Source of the DNA: a virus | IMG/VR virus record: IMGVR_UViG_3300017991_000133 | Span: 1-55,042 of that record | Length of the DNA: 55,042 bases | Strand: one strand, 5' to 3' | Shown here: positions 21,105-30,159 of the stretch, one piece after another | Layout: each line of letters starts with the position of its first letter | Numbering within the stretch: position 1 is the stretch's first letter | Position numbers and translations under genes: made by a program | The notes under the pieces: generated by a model | Database searches by the model: none | What the model was told of the DNA's origin: nothing | Seen by the model: the letters and a program-made list of their open reading frames with translations, nothing else

Positions 21105-21962
21105 CTATCCTAAAAGTGTAATTCCGCAGGTCAGGGTGCGGAGCTCTATGGTCCACTCGTAGTCCTCGCACAGGATGCCTTTGGTCAGCTGCTGGCCAAA
21201 GCCCTCTGTGTTTCTCATGTGAACGTAGTAGGCGAATTTGAAGTGATCGTCGGGGATGAAAACAAACTTTCCTCCGGCTTGTTTCACTGCGCTTAAAAAC
21301 AGCCGCAGCTCGTCCACCTGTGCTGGGTCGTTTTGGCTGCGGATCTTGATGCTGAAGTGCTCGGCCTCGCTGTAGTAATTGCTCCAGATTTGGCCGTAAT
21401 AGGTGTCTGCGGTGCCCTCGTAGAATACGGGGCCATCGGCCCTCCCTGGTTCAAGGCGTGCATGGCTGAATGTGTGGGAGGTGCCAAGGAAAAGCTCTCC
21501 TACCTCGATATACCCGTCGGGGTTTGCTGCGTCAATAAATTCCCACATCCAAAACTGGTGAGCGCCCCAGTTGAATCGCTGGTACAGGTTATCAAAGTCC
21601 GGCACCATGCGCGGCAGCAGGCTCATCTCGTGAGCCGGCGTGTCCCAGTCGCAGGCGCCGCTTTGGCCGGGGCAGGCATCGTCGCATGCCTTCATGTCCA
21701 GCAGGTCCCCGCTCTGCAGCATGGAGAAATTTGTGCAAAACATGGCGCAGAGGTTCGGCGATTTGGCCTCATTGAGGTCTACGCAGATCCACTCGGGGAT
21801 CGCCCCGCTTGTGGTCCCTACGCCGTCAAATCGGAAGGGAAAGCTGGGGCGGACGTTGTAGAGATTTTCGAGCACGTAGAGGTCGGCCTCGCTGCTGCTG
21901 TAGAGCGAGGTGTCGCTGCCAATGAAGTTATCTATCGCATATCGAAGTTTTCCTATGGCCAT
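21105..21962 (-). CDS. Distal tail-like protein
   Basis: A 285-residue beta-rich protein immediately downstream of the tape measure gene, the normal place of the distal tail protein that joins the tube to the tip. It has C-terminal strands ending YEWTIELRTLTCGITLLG and a Cys cluster CDDACPGQSGACDWD. No close family recognised; assigned mainly by position and strand pattern. Confidence 0.55.
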   Translation of the reverse strand: MAIGKLRYAIDNFIGSDTSLYSSSEADLYVLENLYNVRPSFPFRFDGVGTTSGAIPEWICVDLNEAKSPNLCAMFCTNFSMLQSGDLLDMKACDDACPGQSGACDWDTPAHEMSLLPRMVPDFDNLYQRFNWGAHQFWMWEFIDAANPDGYIEVGELFLGTSHTFSHARLEPGRADGPVFYEGTADTYYGQIWSNYYSEAEHFSIKIRSQNDPAQVDELRLFLSAVKQAGGKFVFIPDDHFKFAYYVHMRNTEGFGQQLTKGILCEDYEWTIELRTLTCGITLLG

Positions 21963-21963
21963 G

Positions 21964-24609
21964 TTATGTCTCCAAAAGGATCCGCTTCAGCCGGTCTTTG
22001 AAGCGGCCGTCGTTCTCCAGTGCCGCCAGCATCTCCGGCACCATGCGCTGTCGCGCGTAATCGCGGTCGGTTATCATGAGGCCCTGCATCTTCACCGTCT
22101 GTTCGTTTTGAATGTTGACCTGCTGCTGCCTCATCTGCTGAGCCATGATGTTTTTAAGGGCATCGCTGCGGGCAATGATCTCGGGGTTTCTTCTGGATCC
22201 GTGCGCCATGACAAGCTGCGTGCGATCGATGACGGCTCCGTTGGCTGCGCTGGTTACGTTTTTTATGGCTTTGACCAGCGCTTCGCTTGCCTCCGCTGTG
22301 CGCTTGGCATAGCTCTTGACGTTGTCGAGGCGTTTGTTCACGGCGTCGAATTTCCTGGGGATAATGCCGTGGAGGCCCTCGATCATCTGGTCGTATTTTG
22401 CCAGGAACCAGTTGAATTGATTGTCGCGGAAGTCGGTTCTCAGTGTGGCCAGAATGTTATTCGTATTCTGGACCAGGTCCTTTATGTGGTTTTTTGTGGC
22501 CTTGCCCATACCGCCGGCCAGGCCGCCTATGAGTCCGCCGATGGCGCCGCCCAGGATTCCCCCTGGGCTCAGGCCGCCGGCTAACTTTCCAATGCCTCCA
22601 ATGAGATCCTTGACCTTGCCGCCGACTCCTCCGAAAAGGCTGCCGAGGCCCTTGGCGGCGTTTCCAATTCCTGAGGTCAGGCCGCCTGCCACGTCCTTGA
22701 TTCCTCCCAGCGCTTTGGCTACAAATCCCAATGTCCATTTGCTGATCAGTTGGGATACGAGGGTAAAGAATTGGTTTTTAATCCCTCCCCAAATACTACC
22801 TGCCACGTCTTTAAAACTGCGAGCGCCCATGAGCATATCTTTGAGCCCGAGGGTCCATTCGTCTTTTATGTACTGGCTTGTCTCGCCGAAAACGGTTGCA
22901 GTCTCCTCGGCTGCAGGCTTCACGGCTTTGGGGAATTCAGCGGCTTTGCTTGTCATTTCCGTAAAAACGAGATCAAATTCGCGGCCGGCCGCCGGAATGG
23001 TGTCCACCACCGTCTCGGTAAGGCTGGCGATCTCTTCGCTTGTCGTCTCGACGGCTGTTCTGTAGTCCTCGAGAGAAAGCTTGCCGTCTTTGTATGCCTG
23101 CTCCAGCTGCCGGAGGTAGCCCTCAAGCTCGTCTACGCGGTCCTGCTTTTGTTGGAGCGTTTTGATTCCGAGTTCCGAAAGATAGTCGGTCCAGTCCTTT
23201 TGCTTTTCTTTGGCTGACTCGATCTGCGGAATGAGATTGTTCTGCAGGGCCGCGGAGAAGTCGTCTGTGGCGGATGTCTGTGCTTCGACCGTCTCTTTCT
23301 GTTTTTCGCATACCTTCGTGTAGGCATCCTGAAGCTCTTTTCCCTCTTTGCCGCGCTTTATGGCCATGGCCAGCGCTGCGGCGTTGCCGTGATAGGCGTC
23401 TCGCAGCTTGAGGAATTGCCGCTCACTCAGCCCGGCTGCATCGGTTGCTTCTTTGATCTTGCGGAAAAGCTTTCCTTCCTGATCCAGGCTCCGCTGGGCG
23501 GATTTGTTTGCTTCATCCCGGGCCTTTTTTACCTTCATGTAGCCCAGGGCCAGGGCCCCGAGGGCTGCGGTCAGAAGGGTGACTGGTCCCAGGGCTGCAA
23601 GAGATGCACCTTTCAGCACGCCCATGAGGGCGCTGACGCCCTGGATCGCTTTTCCTGCTGCAGAAAAGCCCGATACGAGCTTGGGCAGCGCGATGACCAG
23701 CGGGCCCAGGGCCAGCATGACGCTGCCTACGATGGCTGCAATTTTTACCAGCCGCTGTGTGAGCTCGGGGTGAGCGTCGGTCCATTCCTTGACCTTTTGG
23801 ACCACCTTGGTAATTCCGTTCACGATCTTGGTTGCTATGGGCAGCAGCTGCTGTCCGAGCGTCGTGGCCACGTCCTGGAGGCGGGCCTTTAGAAGTCGTT
23901 GCTGATTGGCAAAGCTGTCGGAGGTGCGGGCGTAGTCGCCTATGGCGTTTTTGCTCTGATCCATGGCGATCTGCAGCGTAGCTTCGGCCGCCGCCTGCTT
24001 GTAGGCCAGGCCGGTCAGGTTGTCTTTGCCCTCTGCTAGCAGCCGCTCTTTAACCATCTCCTCGGTTATAACAATGCCCAGGCTCTTGATGCTTTCGCGT
24101 TCGCCCAGCATGGCATTGGTCAGGGCTTCGCTGGCGCCCTTGGCTCCACCGCTGTAGTTTGTAAATGAGGCAAGATCGACGGCAAGCTGCTGGGTTTTTT
24201 CGCTGAGGTCCAGTGCTATCCCGGGCATGACGCCTAAGCCGGTCAGCAGGTCGCCTGTGGCTCCCAGCATATCGCGGGCTGCCGTTGAGCTTACGCCGTA
24301 GCTCTCGGCAAGGTTATCGGCTGCCGTTTCTGCCTGCTCGCTTACGTCCTGAAACACGGTGCCAAACTTGGCGTATGTTTCCTCGGCGTCGCTGGCGGCT
24401 TTGATGGTGGATCCCAGCGCCCCCACGATGACGCCGCCGGTTATCGTCATGGCGGCTCCCAGGGCCTGAAAGCGCTTTGTTGTTCTTTCGCTGAATTGCT
24501 TGAGCGAGCGCTCGTCCTCTTTCACTTTCTGGACGGACTGGGCCCACTTCGTGCGGTCAAGCACCATCTTGCCGACTACGCTGCCGGCGAGAAATGCTCC
24601 GCCTATCAT
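21964..24609 (-). CDS. Tape measure protein
   Basis: An 881-residue protein that sets tail length. The N-terminal TMP core domain (TYAKFGTVFQDVSEQAETAA; LAESYGVSSTAARDMLGATG) is classic. Then come hydrophobic segments (about 285-355), coiled coils and a Gly/Ala-rich amphipathic region (about 620-720) of membrane-inserting type. GGGAGGATGACATG sets the start. It follows the frameshifted chaperone, as in other siphophages. Confidence 0.9.
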   Translation of the reverse strand: MIGGAFLAGSVVGKMVLDRTKWAQSVQKVKEDERSLKQFSERTTKRFQALGAAMTITGGVIVGALGSTIKAASDAEETYAKFGTVFQDVSEQAETAADNLAESYGVSSTAARDMLGATGDLLTGLGVMPGIALDLSEKTQQLAVDLASFTNYSGGAKGASEALTNAMLGERESIKSLGIVITEEMVKERLLAEGKDNLTGLAYKQAAAEATLQIAMDQSKNAIGDYARTSDSFANQQRLLKARLQDVATTLGQQLLPIATKIVNGITKVVQKVKEWTDAHPELTQRLVKIAAIVGSVMLALGPLVIALPKLVSGFSAAGKAIQGVSALMGVLKGASLAALGPVTLLTAALGALALGYMKVKKARDEANKSAQRSLDQEGKLFRKIKEATDAAGLSERQFLKLRDAYHGNAAALAMAIKRGKEGKELQDAYTKVCEKQKETVEAQTSATDDFSAALQNNLIPQIESAKEKQKDWTDYLSELGIKTLQQKQDRVDELEGYLRQLEQAYKDGKLSLEDYRTAVETTSEEIASLTETVVDTIPAAGREFDLVFTEMTSKAAEFPKAVKPAAEETATVFGETSQYIKDEWTLGLKDMLMGARSFKDVAGSIWGGIKNQFFTLVSQLISKWTLGFVAKALGGIKDVAGGLTSGIGNAAKGLGSLFGGVGGKVKDLIGGIGKLAGGLSPGGILGGAIGGLIGGLAGGMGKATKNHIKDLVQNTNNILATLRTDFRDNQFNWFLAKYDQMIEGLHGIIPRKFDAVNKRLDNVKSYAKRTAEASEALVKAIKNVTSAANGAVIDRTQLVMAHGSRRNPEIIARSDALKNIMAQQMRQQQVNIQNEQTVKMQGLMITDRDYARQRMVPEMLAALENDGRFKDRLKRILLET

Positions 24610-24610
24610 G

Positions 24611-25152
24611 TCATCCTCCCTGTTCCAGGTTCATTAGCTGCCACTTGAAACGCGTGATCTCGTCGCTGTATGCGGTGCCATCGCTCATGGCCACTCGCAC
24701 GGCATAGACCAGGTCGGCGCGTCGCTCTATGGCGCGCTTTGCTGCCTCTCTGTACCAGAACTCCTCCTCTCTGAAATCCATGCGGGCCAGCTCGGCTCGC
24801 GTGAACTGGCCTGGAAACTCTGCTGCTATGAAAGCTAGTTTTTGTCGCCAGGCCCTGTCGCTTTTTTTCCCGGGGTATCGGCCAGCTCCGGGTTGAAAAC
24901 CTGCTCGGTTATGTTCGTCAGAAGCCGGTCCACTACGCGAATGTCCAGCCGATCCAGCTCTTTATGCTTGCCAAAAATGACCTCGAGCTGCTTATAGGCA
25001 GCTTCGCTATCGCCCTTGGCGGCGTCTCGGGCCAGCTGCTCGATCTTTTTGATCGCTTCCCGGTCCAAAATGTTAGCGGTGTAGGTCTTGCCGTTGATCT
25101 TGGCGGTTATGGGCTTGTGTATCGGTTTTTTTTCGTCGTATTCGAAGCCCAT
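24611..25152 (-). CDS. Tail assembly chaperone, -1 frameshift fusion (GT-type)
   Basis: Translation of the 105-residue chaperone should slip by -1 at GGGAAAAAAAG (24871-24861). It then continues with SDRAWRQKLAFIAAEFPGQF...MDFREEEFWYREA to a stop at 24611, giving about 180 residues. The extension has no start codon of its own before a Met inside it, and its WRQKLAFIAAEFPGQF sequence is typical of GT-type second products. These fusions recruit tail tube and tape measure during assembly. Confidence 0.85.
24835..25152 (-). CDS. Tail assembly chaperone (G-type)
   Basis: A 105-residue protein between the tail tube protein and tape measure, the fixed place of the chaperone. Basic N-terminus (MGFEYDEKKPIHKPITAKIN) with helices of the RVVDRLLTNITEQVFNPEL type. 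It ends shortly after the slippery run, so most ribosomes make this short form. Confidence 0.8.
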   Translation of the reverse strand: MGFEYDEKKPIHKPITAKINGKTYTANILDREAIKKIEQLARDAAKGDSEAAYKQLEVIFGKHKELDRLDIRVVDRLLTNITEQVFNPELADTPGKKATGPGDKN

Positions 25153-25156
25153 GGGC

Positions 25157-25678
25157 CTATACTCCGTACTGGTACAGTTTGCCTTTGTAGCCGCTGTCCT
25201 GGTTCACGAAAACTTTGAAAACGACCATGTGCACTCGCTGGCCCTCGCGGTCAAAGCCCAGCTCGAACGTTCTGTAGGGGAAGCACTTGTAGAGCAGGAT
25301 CCAGGTGCAGGTGTCCGCGTCGGGCTCGTTGTCGCAGAGGGGCTTCAGCACGACCTGCTTGGCGTTCTCGTACATTGCGCAGCCGGCCTTCGCCTTGAAT
25401 ATGGCTGTGCACGGGCCTGCGCCGCTTTCGACTCCCTCGAGAAGATCGATAAGCTGCTGCAGAGCGCTGCGCGCCATGGGCACCTGGAGCTCTACCACGG
25501 TGCCGGTGAAGACGGCGTCGACGGGTGTCTCACCCCAGCCTTCCTCTTGAACGTCGCTAACGCTGTCGGTCGTTGTCAGTGATACGGTGCCGAGGACGGG
25601 GTTCAAGATCAGCGGTGTTCCGCCGTAGTCCCACACTACCTGTACGGGCCCTTTGTCCCCAAATGGTAACTTAGGCAT
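25157..25678 (-). CDS. Major tail tube protein
   Basis: A 173-residue, mostly beta protein. Its position just before the frameshifted chaperone and its form (LILNPVLGTVSLTTTDSVSD; VDAVFTGTVVELQVPMARSA) match siphophage tube subunits. Four or more cysteines (GPCTA, AGCAM, PLCDN, DTCTW, YKCFP) are unusual for this fold and may cross-link. Confidence 0.75.
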   Translation of the reverse strand: MPKLPFGDKGPVQVVWDYGGTPLILNPVLGTVSLTTTDSVSDVQEEGWGETPVDAVFTGTVVELQVPMARSALQQLIDLLEGVESGAGPCTAIFKAKAGCAMYENAKQVVLKPLCDNEPDADTCTWILLYKCFPYRTFELGFDREGQRVHMVVFKVFVNQDSGYKGKLYQYGV

Positions 25679-25698
25679 GTCTGCCTCCTTTCATAAAG

Positions 25699-26142
25699 TT
25701 AAGGAGCGTTTGCTATGCTCCATATATAGTTTGTGGAGAACTCCACGAAGCCGCGGTCGGCCGGCATGGCAATAGGCGCTGGTGAGCCCTGCGCATTGAT
25801 CACCATGCAGTCCTGTTCTGGAGATCCAAACATAGCCGGCAGGGTCCAGCCCGCCGTTCCGTGTAGCGCCTCGTATAGGCACCAGGCGTCCTCCAGCGCA
25901 GTGTGATAGTCCTCCGCTCTGTTCCAAATCTGAATGGCCTTTTCCTCCCAGTCCGGCAGGTCGGGCACCACGCCGCCCGGCGTGCGCTCCATGACCACCA
26001 CACAGCGGGCCGGTACGTCCGTGTTGTCGGGCCGCTTGTCCGGGAGGTGGCCTATAAAAAGATTGCGGCCAATCACCCATCCGCAGCCGCTTTGGTAGCT
26101 CAAAAACTTGGCCACCGCGTATATCCTGGCATAGTTTGTCAT
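25699..26142 (-). CDS. Tail terminator-like protein
   Basis: A 147-residue protein between the gp10-like protein and the tail tube. N-terminal helix, then CVVVMERTPGGVVPDLPDWE, then a helix with AEDYHTALEDAWCLYEALHG: the strand-helix order of small tail terminator/minor capsid proteins. It caps the growing tube at the head-proximal end. Confidence 0.65.
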   Translation of the reverse strand: MTNYARIYAVAKFLSYQSGCGWVIGRNLFIGHLPDKRPDNTDVPARCVVVMERTPGGVVPDLPDWEEKAIQIWNRAEDYHTALEDAWCLYEALHGTAGWTLPAMFGSPEQDCMVINAQGSPAPIAMPADRGFVEFSTNYIWSIANAP

Positions 26143-26546
26143 TTCATGCTCCCCACGGCCTCGTCTACGTGTTCCGCCACCAGCTTCAGGTACTCGTCGG
26201 CAAACCGCTCCAGCTTGGCCTCAAGGTACTTGGGCCCGCTGCCCGGCAGCGTCCAGTGCCATGTCTCGAGGCCCTCGTGAAGGTAGGTGGCATATATGAT
26301 GTTGAAGCCGACGAAGAAAAAGATCTCGTTCTTTTTTATGACTGGCTCAAGGATCCGCTGGCTTTTCCACAGCTCGCCCCACAGGTGCGGAGCCCTGGGC
26401 TCCACCTCGATGGCGTCGGCGATCACCCGGGGGCCGACCTTTTTGAAAAGGGCCTCGGCCGTTATCTCGGGGTGCTTCTTTACGTACTTCTCAAAGCCCT
26501 CCATGAATTCTCCGGTGTCCAGGTAGAGGCCGGTTTGTACAGCCAT
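26139..26546 (-). CDS. HK97 gp10-like tail completion protein
   Basis: A 135-residue protein. The pattern of N-terminal helices, APHLWGELWKSQRILEPVI and NIIYATYLHEGLETWHWT fits the HK97 gp10 family ('...YAxxxHEG...'). Overlaps the next gene by 4 bases. It probably acts in joining tail to head. Confidence 0.7.
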   Translation of the reverse strand: MAVQTGLYLDTGEFMEGFEKYVKKHPEITAEALFKKVGPRVIADAIEVEPRAPHLWGELWKSQRILEPVIKKNEIFFFVGFNIIYATYLHEGLETWHWTLPGSGPKYLEAKLERFADEYLKLVAEHVDEAVGSMK

Positions 26547-26851
26547 CAGTTGACGTAGACCTCCTTGTGGTGGAGTGCGGTGCTGTCCTGGGGCTCCAGG
26601 ACCTTTATGATTTTGTATTCGCGGCCGCTGTACCGCAGGTAAAAGTGCGTCTGTATGTTTGCGGTTGGGAGGAAAAACACCTTGGCCAGGCTTATGATCT
26701 CTTCACCCTTGTCGTCCAGAACGCGCCGGAGGCCGAACATCCAGCGGCACTTAAGCCCGGGCCATACCGTCTCGCCGGTTATGCGGCCGTACTGGTCCAG
26801 GTTTTTGCGCACCGCGTCGCAGGTGTTTATCAGCAGGCTGTTATAGCTCAT
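26546..26851 (-). CDS. Head closure / stopper protein
   Basis: A 101-residue beta-barrel-type protein. The order (AKVFFLPTANIQTHFYLRYS, GREYKIIKVLEPQD) matches SPP1 gp16-like head closure proteins. It sits next to the gp10-like gene but is separated from the connector at 32923 by the glycan block. Confidence 0.65.
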   Translation of the reverse strand: MSYNSLLINTCDAVRKNLDQYGRITGETVWPGLKCRWMFGLRRVLDDKGEEIISLAKVFFLPTANIQTHFYLRYSGREYKIIKVLEPQDSTALHHKEVYVN

Positions 26852-27767
26852 CTAAATGCTCCTTCAGCTCGACGACACGGTTATCGACGCTGTGGTTGGC
26901 GCGCACGAAGGCGGTCGCCTGCTGGCGTATGTGCTCGAAGAGTTCGGGTTCTGTGCAGCACTTTTTTACTTGTGCCAGCGCGTTTTTGGCGCTTATGGGC
27001 ACGTAGTGCTCTCCTGCCCGCAGTCCTGCCTGCAGCGCGTCCCGAGTCCTTTCTGCCAGCATGAGCGTGCCGGCTGCTGGGATCTCGAAGTACTTGGCCA
27101 GGCCGTAGCGATATATGCTTGCGGTGGCGATGCTGCAGCGGTATCGGTTAAGGAGCTTGGCATAGACTTCGTTTACTGCCGGGGCGATCTCGTAGTGCGC
27201 CATGGGGTCCCGGCGTTCCCATCGCGGATGCAGGAGGCGGTCTATGAACCGCTCCTTTTGGTGCGGCAGCTGCCGGAGAATGTCAGCGCGGATGGGGTAT
27301 AGAGTCTTGTTTGTGTGGCCCGTAAAAAGGGCCCTTTCCAGCGGGTTTTTTCGGATCGGTAGGCTCGTGTATCTGGCGTCCGGGGCAAAGTAGAGCGGAA
27401 AGAAGTGCCAGCGTCGGTTGAACTGCGGGAAGTTCTGGCGCATGTACTCGCCGTATGTGCAGAGCGCGAGGTCGGCTCGATCGAAGACCGGGCCCAGGAT
27501 GGCGGCCGTGAAGTTGTGGGGGCCTGTCAGCAGATACGCGACCTTAATCCCCTTGGCCAGCATAGTCGATTGCCTCAGCGTATTTCTGCCATGGGCCCCG
27601 GCGTAGATCAGCACGAGGTCTGCCCTGCTGGCCTGCGCCGGAAGATGGTTGGCGTAGAGGATCTCGAAGCCCAGGAGCTTTTCGAGGTGTAAGAAAAATT
27701 GGAGTACCCGGTCGCTCAGGGTGGCGTTGTCGCGGAATATTTTTGGCACCACGGCTATGCGCTTCAT
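26841..27767 (-). CDS. CgeB-like glycosyltransferase
   Basis: A 308-residue protein starting MKRIAVVPKIFRDNATLSDR. The C-terminal YFEIPAAGTLMLAERTRDAL ... LFEHIRQQATAFVRANHS matches the second Rossmann half of GT-B enzymes of the CgeB/GT4 type (Glu-rich donor site 'EIPAxGT'). It would move a sugar from a nucleotide-sugar. End of the inserted glycan block; overlaps the head closure gene by 11 bases. Confidence 0.8.
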   Translation of the reverse strand: MKRIAVVPKIFRDNATLSDRVLQFFLHLEKLLGFEILYANHLPAQASRADLVLIYAGAHGRNTLRQSTMLAKGIKVAYLLTGPHNFTAAILGPVFDRADLALCTYGEYMRQNFPQFNRRWHFFPLYFAPDARYTSLPIRKNPLERALFTGHTNKTLYPIRADILRQLPHQKERFIDRLLHPRWERRDPMAHYEIAPAVNEVYAKLLNRYRCSIATASIYRYGLAKYFEIPAAGTLMLAERTRDALQAGLRAGEHYVPISAKNALAQVKKCCTEPELFEHIRQQATAFVRANHSVDNRVVELKEHLDEL

Positions 27768-28282
27768 CGTGTGTGCCTCCAAGCCACCAGGTTGCTGCCC
27801 TTGACATCGATCTTGCCCAGCGTGCTGGTCTTATAACCAAGGTCCTGGAGCATGTCCGGGTATATGGCGCACAGGTGCCGCTCGTATGGGTTGCCGTCTA
27901 CTGCGTCCTGGTCGTAACGGCCCCACGGGCTGGCCAGCACCACCACGTGGAGTGCCAGCTCTTCGAGTGCTGCCAGCGTCGGCGCCAGATCTTGTGCGTG
28001 TATGTGCTCCGGTCCGTGCCACCACATCACCACATCGTGCGGGCCCAGGTTTAGGCGGGCTGTGCTGCGCACGTCGCCACACATGACGCGATTCACGCCG
28101 GCGACGTGTTTGGCCACATATACGGCGTTGCGGTGCCATGCCTCCAGAACGGTGATGGTGTAGCCGCGGTTGGTAAATAACGGCAGCATGTGCTGGCGTC
28201 TTTGGCTGGCGCCCACGTATAGCAGCGTGTGGTAGCGCAGCACGTCGGGCACGGCCTTTAGCAGTTGCTGCTGTCGTGTCAT
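27764..28282 (-). CDS. Class I SAM methyltransferase-like
   Basis: A 172-residue protein starting MTRQQQLLKAVPDVLRYHTL. LLYVGASQRRQHMLPLF is motif I (VGAS), ITVLEAWHRNAVY is motif II with the acidic Glu, and GPHDVVMWWHGPEHI is motif IV. Related enzymes act within O-antigen loci. It may methylate the glycan or its precursor. Overlaps the sulfotransferase gene as ATGA. Confidence 0.65.
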   Translation of the reverse strand: MTRQQQLLKAVPDVLRYHTLLYVGASQRRQHMLPLFTNRGYTITVLEAWHRNAVYVAKHVAGVNRVMCGDVRSTARLNLGPHDVVMWWHGPEHIHAQDLAPTLAALEELALHVVVLASPWGRYDQDAVDGNPYERHLCAIYPDMLQDLGYKTSTLGKIDVKGSNLVAWRHTR

Positions 28283-28929
28283 GCCGGATCCTCCGCTCGA
28301 TGGTGCCACAGCCGTGATTCGATAAACTCGCGCAGCGGGCCCGGGTCGTCGGGCATGCGCAGGTCTAGAAAGTCCACCACCTCCCCGAGGGCTGTCGTCC
28401 AGTCGTTGAAATAATCGCTGTATATCGTCACGCACCAGCGTTGGCCCTGGATGTTTCTCATCATCTCGCGCATGTATGTGAAGCAGAGCTCGCGGCTGCG
28501 GTCCTCTTCAAAGCCGTTACGGGCCTTGAGGCTTGCGGCCACCTCGTCGAATCGCCGGTTGACAACCACCACGCGCAGGCTCTGGCCCTCGTGGGCAATG
28601 GCCCGGGCCCAAAGGTGCAGGGTAAGGCAGGCCCGCGGATCCTTCCAGCCCACGGGCTTGTTTGTCGGCCACGAGGCGACAAAGCGCAGCATCTCTCCCC
28701 ATATGCGCTCTGTTATGCGCACCTCTTTGGGCGGGGTGTGCCAGCTGCCGCCGTTTATGGCCAGCAGCGCGTCGTTTATGCGCACAAAGGTCCGGTCCTC
28801 GTAGTGGCCTTTTGGGTTATCGACCAGGCCGCTTATGAGGTTTGAGCCCAGGTGCAGGCCGCAGCGCTGCAGCAGCCCGGTCACCATGCTGGTGCCGCTG
28901 CGGTGCATGCCTGTGATGATGGCCTTCAT
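28279..28929 (-). CDS. Sulfotransferase family protein
   Basis: A 216-residue protein. The N-terminus AIITGMHRSGTSMVTGLLQR is the 5'-phosphosulfate loop for PAPS, and VGWKDPRACLTLHLW gives the 3'-phosphate-binding Lys-Asp-Pro-Arg. The size is full length for bacterial members. It probably adds sulfate to a sugar built by the neighbouring glycosyltransferases. Confidence 0.85.
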   Translation of the reverse strand: MKAIITGMHRSGTSMVTGLLQRCGLHLGSNLISGLVDNPKGHYEDRTFVRINDALLAINGGSWHTPPKEVRITERIWGEMLRFVASWPTNKPVGWKDPRACLTLHLWARAIAHEGQSLRVVVVNRRFDEVAASLKARNGFEEDRSRELCFTYMREMMRNIQGQRWCVTIYSDYFNDWTTALGEVVDFLDLRMPDDPGPLREFIESRLWHHRAEDPA

Positions 28930-29342
28930 TTAGGCTTCTCCAGGTGAAATGCCACGAGCTGCTTGTCTGGCGGCCGGCTGAACACGGGCTTTTCCTCTAT
29001 GATGGTGTAGCCCTTTCTGAGTGCGGTCGAGAGCTCCTTGGCGGCAAAGTAGAAAAGGCCCTTGGCGCGCTCATAGTCCCGGCCCTGCCGGGTCCATACG
29101 GCGCCTACCACGTGGCCTCCTGGGCGGAGTACGCGGCTCACTTCGCTTAGGCCCTGGCTCAGGCTCTTTGTCGTGCAGAGGTAGGGGCCCAGCAGGATCG
29201 TGTAGGCGTAGCCGTCCTCGTATGGCAGCTTGGCGGCGTCATGGTCCGCGTATTTGCCCCTCAGGTCCAGCTTGCGCTGGCCTCTTTTGCTGGCCGCTTT
29301 TTCCATCGGCTCGAGCTTCGTTTTTAAAATGTTTTTTCCCAT
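28926..29342 (-). CDS. Truncated SAM methyltransferase-like protein
   Basis: A 138-residue protein holding motifs IV-VI of a type-11 methyltransferase (DAAKLPYEDGYAYTILLGPY; LSEVSRVLRPGGHVVGAVW). It lacks the usual 40-residue motif I (GxGxG) region, leaving only LDLRGKYADHD near the N-terminus. Either SAM binding is lost and it acts as a partner, or the fold is minimal. Overlaps the sulfotransferase. Confidence 0.6.
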   Translation of the reverse strand: MGKNILKTKLEPMEKAASKRGQRKLDLRGKYADHDAAKLPYEDGYAYTILLGPYLCTTKSLSQGLSEVSRVLRPGGHVVGAVWTRQGRDYERAKGLFYFAAKELSTALRKGYTIIEEKPVFSRPPDKQLVAFHLEKPK

Positions 29343-29343
29343 C

Positions 29344-30159
29344 TTATCCTCCGATGCAGTTTTCGATCCACTCCCACACGCGCTGCGGGGTGCAGCTGCG
29401 CTGGAAGAGGTGCTTGGCCGAGGCGCCGATCCTCCTGCAGGCGGGTCGATGCTCGCGGCACCACTCTATTTTGTCCACAAGATCGCTATAGTCGTCGGCG
29501 CATGCCACGTAGTGCTCCCCGGGCGCTGGTGAAGTGCGCCATGGCAGCGTGATGTCCAGCTTCGGGCTTATGGTGCATGCCCCCAGGGCCCAGTACTGCA
29601 GCTGCCCTCGGTCGAGGATGTCGTTGCGGGCACCGGGCACGCATACTGCCACGAGGCATTGCTCGACCTTGCGCCAGAATGTCAGCCTATCTGTGATGCT
29701 GGTATCGAGGCTGTGCTTGTATCGCTTGCGCAGCAGTGTCTGGACGGCTGTTCTTCTTATCTTTGCTGCAGCTCCAGGTTTTTGGTTGTTCAGGACCGTG
29801 TCACCTGTGGCGCGGTAGTGCAGGTTGCTGGCCAGGTGCCAGTACTGGCGCCAGTCGTAGAAGCTTATGGGCGTCAGCGGATATGTTTTTGGCTGGGATC
29901 CGTGTTTTTTCTCGCTGTAGTGATAGCGGAAGCAGGCGCTGAATTGGTCCAGGTCGGCGGCCGTTTGATGATGGTCGCCAAAGTCTATGAGGATCCTCGC
30001 GTCATCGGCCCTCATCTCGAATCCCCGGTTCTGCCTTGGCATCGGGACGTAGTTGATTCGCACTCCGACGGCCACAGCCAGGCGCGAGAGAAATCTGTAG
30101 TGCGTCTCGTAATAACGCTGGCCGTCGGGGCGTGGAAAGTCGATGTCACGCAAGTGCAT
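29344..30159 (-). CDS. GT90/CAP10-like glycosyltransferase
   Basis: A 271-residue protein. The late segment (CVPGARNDILDRGQLQYWAL followed by GACTISPKLDITLPW and HYVACADDYSDLVDKIEWCR) matches the donor half of CAP10/GT-B-type transferases, which transfer xylose or glucose in other systems. The acceptor is unknown. Overlaps the GT2 gene by 14 bases. Confidence 0.65.
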   Translation of the reverse strand: MHLRDIDFPRPDGQRYYETHYRFLSRLAVAVGVRINYVPMPRQNRGFEMRADDARILIDFGDHHQTAADLDQFSACFRYHYSEKKHGSQPKTYPLTPISFYDWRQYWHLASNLHYRATGDTVLNNQKPGAAAKIRRTAVQTLLRKRYKHSLDTSITDRLTFWRKVEQCLVAVCVPGARNDILDRGQLQYWALGACTISPKLDITLPWRTSPAPGEHYVACADDYSDLVDKIEWCREHRPACRRIGASAKHLFQRSCTPQRVWEWIENCIGG

